NCBI GenBank assembly: GCA_946803715.1
Contig: CAMPET010000058.1
Coordinates: 266,792 to 278,300, forward strand
DNA: 11,509 nt
Direction of reading: 5' to 3'
From: Beroe ovata
Lineage: Eukaryota; Ctenophora; Nuda; Beroida; Beroidae
The notes under the pieces were generated by a model. The model was not told the origin of the DNA and did no database searches. It saw only the letters and a list, made by a program, of their open reading frames with translations. Both the position numbers and the translations under genes were made by a program. This document shows, piece by piece, positions 7,486-11,509 of the stretch. Numbering within the stretch: the first letter of the stretch is position 1; each line of letters begins with the position of its first letter.

Positions 7486-7499
7486 GTTACCATGGCAAC
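7486..7499. promoter_or_regulatory. Perfect X-box (RFX-type site)
   Basis: GTTACC-AT-GGCAAC is a perfectly palindromic 14-mer and fits GTNRCC(N2)RGYAAC. RFX factors bind such sites to activate cilium genes in animals. It sits in the large gene B intron, about 900 bp upstream of the exon at 6608, where it could serve an internal promoter. On the plus strand only very short frames follow it. Confidence 0.6.
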
Positions 7500-7892
7500 C
7501 ACCACCAGTCACCGCCGCAATGATTCATACTAACTGGGAGTCGTACAGGGAGTCATATAGGGAGTTTGGAATCGCTCATTAAGCAGCTGATAGTGATATA
7601 CCACTACCCAATACTATGGCATATACCATCCTAGCCATGTCTTATACGGTATCCAATCCCGTAACTCATGATATATGTCATATCTCTCCGTATGACGATA
7701 TATATCTCACTAGGAACCAATGGGAAAAGTACTATCATTCCATCCAGTGAGCTTGTTTGGGCTAATCAGTTACTGATACTACTTAGTGTACAGCCGATCA
7801 TAGGCTGACCTAATGTGTATGTCTTTGAAACTGTTCCATTACGACATCATACATAAAAACATCATTTTCAGGGGAAGTGTAGTAAAATGGAG

Positions 7893-7918
7893 GAGTCACG
7901 TGTTCAATCACGTGACTC
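7893..7918. repeat. Perfect inverted repeat with paired CACGTG E-boxes
   Basis: GAGTCACGTG (7893-7902) and CACGTGACTC (7909-7918) are exact reverse complements around TTCAAT. Each holds TCACGTG, and the right arm continues as CACGTGAC, close to the GTCACGTGAC class bound by MITF/TFE factors. Another TCACGTGAT is at 8015-8023. Confidence 0.75.
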
Positions 7919-8122
7919 AGTAGTGCGATATTCTTGGGGACGGGCTGTCTGAATCACGTAACAGCGTTTACGATTTATATCAGCTGTATCGAGCTTCTAA
8001 CGTGTCAGTCGCTGTCACGTGATATAATAAAAACGTGATATAACAAACACTTCGTGACCCTCCCCAATAATACCACACTCTCTCTGGGTGCCTACAAACT
8101 GTACAAAAGTGCTGATGTTTAC

Positions 8123-9413
8123 CTGAAGTGATTGTAGCATTCTTGAACTCCGTTTTCAGGAAAGACGCAAAGTTTCTCTTGTTTGCAAACAGCTCCGCGA
8201 GTCTGTTCACGTACAGCGGATAACTGGGAACTGATCCGTTCTCCAACTTGTGATTCCTAAAGTACTCCGCCTCAATTTCACTGATATCGACCGAATCTGA
8301 CTTATCCATGCTTTTTGTAGGCTCCGCTGCATAACCAGAGTCATGTGAACTCATCTTACGGACGCTCAGTCTCTTCGTTTTGGATGAGTCCGGCGGGAAC
8401 GAGTCTGTCTTCAGGGAGACGTCTTGTCTCCGATCCTCTTCTCCGCGGGTCTGTCGTCTCCTGGACCCCGCCTGTTTCCGGGAAGTATCAGAATCTGGTT
8501 TCAGAATACCTCGGTATTCCACAGTAGTCGGGGGAATGTTGTTTTCTAGAACAGTATCTGTTCGGACACGTGTCCTGTCCTCTGTGGAGCTTCTGTGCAG
8601 TGGCGGTGATTTCCTGTGGTTCTTCCTGTGGTCTGCGAGAATGTTCGTCTGTTCCGAGTAGTAACTCTTGTTTACGAACTCCTTGTTTTCGAGAGAGTTG
8701 TTCCGGTGTAACGCGTCGTCGTTGTTTTCGGTACTGGAAACCGTGTCTAAAGGTACGGCACTGCCCCTGTAGACTCTCGGATTCATATTACCCTTCTCAG
8801 ATCGAGAAGGGACGGTGGGAGTGGTGCTGGTGGGAGTGGTACCGGTGGGAGTGGTGCTGGTGGGAGTGGTGTCGCTCTGCTTTGGCGGTGGCGACGGAGT
8901 CGTGAGTCGGATACCGGGTGAAGTTACACTCGGCGAGGAGAGGGTGAGTGTGACTTTTCCCTTGTCTGATCCAAAGTATCCTCGTCTGGTGCGATGAGAT
9001 CCGCTCACTAGCGGCGGCTGCTTGGGTTGCAGTGGAGTAGGTGGCGAGGCTGCAAAAGTCGGGGGGAGAAGGAGAGCTGATGAGTTGCGATCGAGTTCTG
9101 CTAAACACTTAGTATCTCCTGCCGGTGCCAGAATTCTCACACCTCCTTCCAAATGAGCTGTGGAGTTGTTGAGGTAAGCCTCGAAACTCGCTTTCTTGCA
9201 GTCAATTAACGCAAGATCTGAGATAACCGGCGGTTTGATTATCTCTTCCTCTTCTTCTTTAGCTTGGAAAAAGTCCGCTCTGAAGTTCTTAAATCGCGGG
9301 ACTATGGACTTGGAGAGGTTTTTAATGTTCCGAGCTCGTTTCCTGTTAAAAATGCTGTCTACCCGTCTGGGCTGGAAGTCGCTTCGCATTGAGACATGGG
9401 CTGAGACAGACAT
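8123..9413 (-). CDS. Gene B, large first coding exon; unrecognised protein
   Basis: It opens at ATG 9413-9411 (in-frame TGA upstream) and encodes 430 residues before the donor CAG|GTAAAC at 8122 (phase 1). Reading on past the donor gives a Cys/Trp/Tyr-rich tail to 7980 with no poly(A) signal, so splicing is preferred. Residues about 20-50 are basic (NRKRARNIKNLSKSIVPRFK), followed by an acidic EEEEE. The middle is Pro/Ser/Thr-rich and probably disordered, with a TTPTS/TTPTG repeat coded by four 15-bp units. The exon ends in an ordered helical block starting near EIEAEYFRNHKL and PLYVNRLAELFANK, with FASFLKTEFKN at the splice. That ending looks loosely like the first helices of an RGS fold, but the following exons do not continue one. 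The predicted total is about 486 residues with the exons at 6608-6288. A TATA-like ATATTTTAT lies on the minus strand near 9536-9528. No family recognised. Confidence 0.75.
8814..8873. repeat. 15-bp coding minisatellite, four copies
   Basis: Four units of ggtgggagtggt plus a variable triplet encode TTPTS/TTPTG on the minus strand. The period is a multiple of three, so copy-number change keeps the frame. The plus strand is G-rich with repeated GG and GGG runs and could form a weak quadruplex. Confidence 0.9.
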
Positions 9414-9703
9414 GGTGTGTGTGGGAGTGTGTGTGGGAGTGTGGTGGGAGTGTGATATCAGAGCTAATCACACACTTTCCAGACTATAGTGTTACTACCG
9501 AGTAGAGATCACGCAACGACGTTCCACAATAAAATATGCCCAGTTTATAGCAAGCTGTAATTAGTGAGTTAGAGTAGCTAAGCGGTCCATGTGCAGTGTA
9601 GAGCTTGCTGCACACGTGGTCAAATAGCCGGGTTTTGATTGGTCGTTGAGTTCGGTATAAGGGGATGTTGTTCTATAGAGTCTGGAGGTCGTCAACCATC
9701 TCC
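9414..9703. promoter_or_regulatory. 5' UTR and promoter region of gene B
   Basis: Next to the ATG lies an imperfect tggtgtgtgtgggag repeat (about 9413-9450). A minus-strand ATATTTTAT is near 9536-9528, about 115 bp before the ATG, and a CACGTG is at 9613-9618. No coding frame was found. Confidence 0.4.
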
Positions 9704-10004
9704 CACAGCCACACACAGCCACACACACACACGCACACACAGGCACACAGGCACAGGCACAGACACACACACACAGGCACAGACACAGACACAAATGTAC
9801 GAACACATACACAATACACACATACACAATACACATACACAATCACACGCAAAAACACACGTACGCACACACACACACACACACACANACTCACACTCAC
9901 ATACACACTAACACACAGACACACAATCACAAACACACACACACACACACATACAAACACATACACACACACACACATACAAACACACACACTCACAAAC
10001 ACAC
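9704..10004. repeat. About 300-bp compound CA/ACAC microsatellite
   Basis: This is a near-continuous alternation of CA with interspersed GCA, ATA and AAA steps, including acaggcacag and cacatacacaatac subrepeats, and one N at 9888. Open frames on both strands are low-complexity artefacts. Alternating purine-pyrimidine tracts of this kind can adopt Z-DNA. Confidence 0.9.
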
Positions 10005-10580
10005 AGATGATGGGAGGGCGGTGACCAACAGAATATTTATAGCAACGCGAAATGATCTGTTATATTATGAGCATGATGATGACGATTGTATGGGGAATTG
10101 TTATTATCATATGATGCGAGGATATTATGATTCCTGGAGAGAGGGAAATGCAGGAATCCGCCACGAGTAATGACCAACACCAGTTGTTGAACAAGTCATT
10201 GAGTTCGCATAAAAATAACAAACCAATGAACACGCAAACTGGTAAACAAACTGGTAAACAAACGATCAAACAAACGATCAAACAAGCAAACGAGGAGGAA
10301 ACAACTAAAGCTCAGTAGGGTATAATATATTCGAGTAAATGACAAGACGTTCTCTTTCATGTGTGTGTGGGCACAGGCATTGCAGTAGCCCAAACAGTAA
10401 ACACATACACGCATCGCCTGTTGAGAAAACCTAACAGATCGCTGTCGTTTAACAGTTTCATCAAGAAATGAAGACTTTTAGTAGCCATATTGTGAATCGT
10501 ACGATTTCTACTGCTGAGTGAAAACTCGCATCATATTAACATATTATCGCAGGTCACGTGGGGGGGGGGCTAGAGAAGGA
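10005..10580. other. Region upstream of gene B without a confirmed gene
   Basis: It contains a 63-codon plus-strand frame (10127-10318) that includes the 12-bp repeat, a G10 run at 10560-10569 directly after a CACGTG (10555-10560), and AT-rich sequence. A minus-strand frame (10414-10196) follows a good acceptor (ttttctcaacag) and starts VCVYCLGYCNACAHTH, but it soon runs antisense to the 12-bp repeat. Neither frame is convincing. Confidence 0.4.
10235..10282. repeat. 12-bp tandem repeat, 2+2 copies
   Basis: Two copies of caaactggtaaa (10235-10258) are followed by two of caaacgatcaaa (10259-10282). In the plus frame from 10127 they read TGKQ-TGKQ-TIKQ-TIKQ in a polar 63-residue frame ending at 10318. 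The repeat period keeps the frame, but there is no other evidence of coding. Confidence 0.85.
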
Positions 10581-10801
10581 CTAAGTACTCGCTGCACTCT
10601 GCCATATTTGGGAATGAAAACCCACATAATCAACGCATCCGGCGATATGCTAATGAGGAGTTAACAAACACACCCTGTAGCTGAGTGATGAATCCTACAG
10701 CAGCTGGGGGGATCATCTCTTGCAGCACGTCATGCGGCATGTCTCTACAGAGAAAACTCGCACTTTGTAGCATGGCTAGTAAATGAGCGGCGGGGTCACA
10801 G
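10581..10801 (-). pseudogene. Duplicate copy of the gene C exon (copy 1)
   Basis: This 221-bp segment repeats 10803-11031 with about ten differences. On the minus strand it reads CDPAAHLLAMLQSASFLC and onward through RDMPHDVLQEM to VGFITQLQGVF, and stays open to 10630. It lacks the strong acceptor present upstream of copy 2; only a TTAG across the junction N could serve. It may be a duplicated exon, an alternative exon, or an assembly duplicate. Confidence 0.5.
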
Positions 10802-11031
10802 NCTAAGTATTCGCTGCACTCTGCCATATTTGGGAATAAAAACCCACATAATCAACGCATCCGGCGATATGCGAATGGGGGGGTTGCGGAGTTAACAAAC
10901 ACACCCTGTAGCTGAGTGATGAATCCTACAGTTGAGGGGAGATCATCTCTTGCAGCACGTCATGCGGCATGTCTCTACAGATAAAACTCGCACTCTGTAG
11001 CATGGCTAGTAAATGAGCGGCGGGGTCACAG
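10581..11031. repeat. Tandem segmental duplication, 221 and 229 bp
   Basis: Copies at 10581-10801 and 10803-11031 are separated by a single N (10802). Differences include an A-rich versus G-rich 8-base stretch near 10880, a 1-nt indel near 10930 and several substitutions. The unit begins ctaagta-tcgctgcactct and ends cggcggggtcacag. Confidence 0.9.
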
Positions 11032-11070
11032 ACTGAATGGGGCGGTTTGACAGACTGAGCGACTTTTGTA
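10926..11070 (-). CDS. Gene C: partial coding exon, unrecognised protein
   Basis: A very strong acceptor (ctccccctctcttttcag ending at 11071) opens an exon in phase 2. It reads TKVAQSVKPPHSVCDPAAHL, then LLAMLQSASFICRDMPHDVL and QEMISPQL before TAG at 10928-10926. A donor could lie at 10929 (GTAGGA) just before that stop. The 5' part of the gene is to the right of the window or hidden in the CA-rich intron. The helical, Met/Leu/Gln-rich sequence looks like genuine protein and is largely repeated by the copy at 10581-10801. A 1-nt difference between copies puts the stop in this one. Family not recognised. Confidence 0.55.
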
Positions 11071-11151
11071 CTGAAAAGAGAGGGGGAGTATGAAACACTA
11101 TAATTACTCATGGTCACAGTGGAAATAAATGTGAATAACTCCAACAACCAC

Positions 11152-11183
<32 letters not shown>

Positions 11184-11509
11184 GGGCCGGCATCTCTCGG
11201 TCTAGAAAACGAATACCTGCCTCAATTAAACTGGTTAATTACACATGTTCTATTATAGTCAGGATATATCTTAATCCGGAGCACGTAGACCGTCGGGAGC
11301 CAAACTAGCTAATCGACTGATTTAAGAGAGAGGGGGAGAGTGGCTAATAATGTGATGTTTCATTATATCATACTGAGTGATCAGTTAGTCGAGTATTTAA
11401 TAAGGAGGAATAACAAGAAGCACCCACAAAACACAGATGTCATGCTGCAAAGCAGTAAAGGGAAGATAACTGCTGGATTAGCGAGCCTTCAAACTCACAC
11501 ACACACACA
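11071..11509. other. Probable intron of gene C with CA microsatellites
   Basis: On the minus strand this lies upstream of the gene C acceptor. It has a CA run at about 11148-11183, another starting near 11494 at the window end, and AT-rich DNA between. No coding frame or conserved motif was seen. Confidence 0.4.

Larger units (their letters stand above)
6609..8122 (-). other. Large repeat-bearing intron or spacer in gene B
   Basis: This 1.5-kb stretch is bounded by the gene B donor (CAG|GTAAAC at 8122) and the AAG acceptor at 6609. It contains a TATAAAA on the plus strand near 6906-6912, tandem repeats at 7025-7080 and 7111-7230, an X-box at 7486-7499, and CACGTG E-boxes at 6735, 7414, 7897, 7909 and 8016. 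It also contains a plus-strand open run at about 6615-6934. It may be an intron carrying regulatory DNA, or a true intergenic spacer. Confidence 0.5.

Noticed and set aside
7980-8122. Read-through C-terminus of gene B to 7980
   Set aside because: It follows a good GTAAAC donor, its composition is unlike the rest, and no poly(A) signal follows.
8123-8250. RGS domain in gene B
   Set aside because: Only a loose helix similarity at the exon end; the next exons do not carry the rest of the fold.
9561-10024. Several long frames in the CA tract
   Set aside because: They are low-complexity Cys-Val or Thr-His frames caused by the microsatellite.
10196-10414. Cys-rich VCVYCLGYCNAC frame as a zinc-binding exon
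   Set aside because: A fair acceptor precedes it, but the frame quickly becomes antisense to a 12-bp repeat and no donor or homologue was recognised.

Overview
The window is eukaryotic nuclear DNA, most likely from a metazoan with a compact genome. It carries GT-AG introns that are mostly 65-151 nt, AATAAA poly(A) signals, long CA microsatellites and one recognisable animal gene, a SMKR1-like small lysine-rich protein. Genes are densely packed and most lie on the minus strand. A sponge or similar early-branching animal would fit, but the sequence does not prove it. There is no bacterial, phage, tRNA, rRNA or CRISPR signal.

Layout: (i) 441-541 (+) looks like the last coding exon of a WD40-repeat protein whose body lies left of the window; it converges on (ii) a complete two-exon SMKR1-like gene (1014-1503, minus), whose first coding exon contributes only the ATG. 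(iii) 1504-3049 has no gene; it holds short direct repeats and a GC-rich fold-back element (about 2323-2583), then the 3' UTR of gene A. (iv) Gene A (3050-5881, minus) is a multi-exon gene for an unrecognised protein of about 810 residues: a mixed alpha/beta N-terminal region, a disordered middle, and a Ser/His/Arg/Pro-rich tail. The five exons join in phase. (v) 5882-6287 is the spacer holding a candidate gene A promoter. (vi) Gene B (minus) has a large exon (8123-9413), a 1.5-kb intron full of repeats, and probable small 3' exons (6484-6608, 6288-6332). (vii) 9414-10580 is its upstream region, with a 300-bp CA tract and a 12-bp repeat. (viii) 10581-11070 carries a minus-strand coding exon of a further gene (C) and a 221/229-bp tandem duplicate separated by an N. 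(ix) 11071-11509 is CA-rich, probably intronic.

Cross-cutting signals: two perfect RFX-type X-boxes (5588-5600, 7486-7499) and an excess of the palindromic E-box CACGTG (14 copies against about 2 expected), including two perfect inverted pairs. The X-boxes and the SMKR1 homologue hint at a neighbourhood linked to cilia, but the functions of genes A, B and C are unknown and this is inference. All exon joins are by eye from splice signals and phase; there is no transcript evidence.
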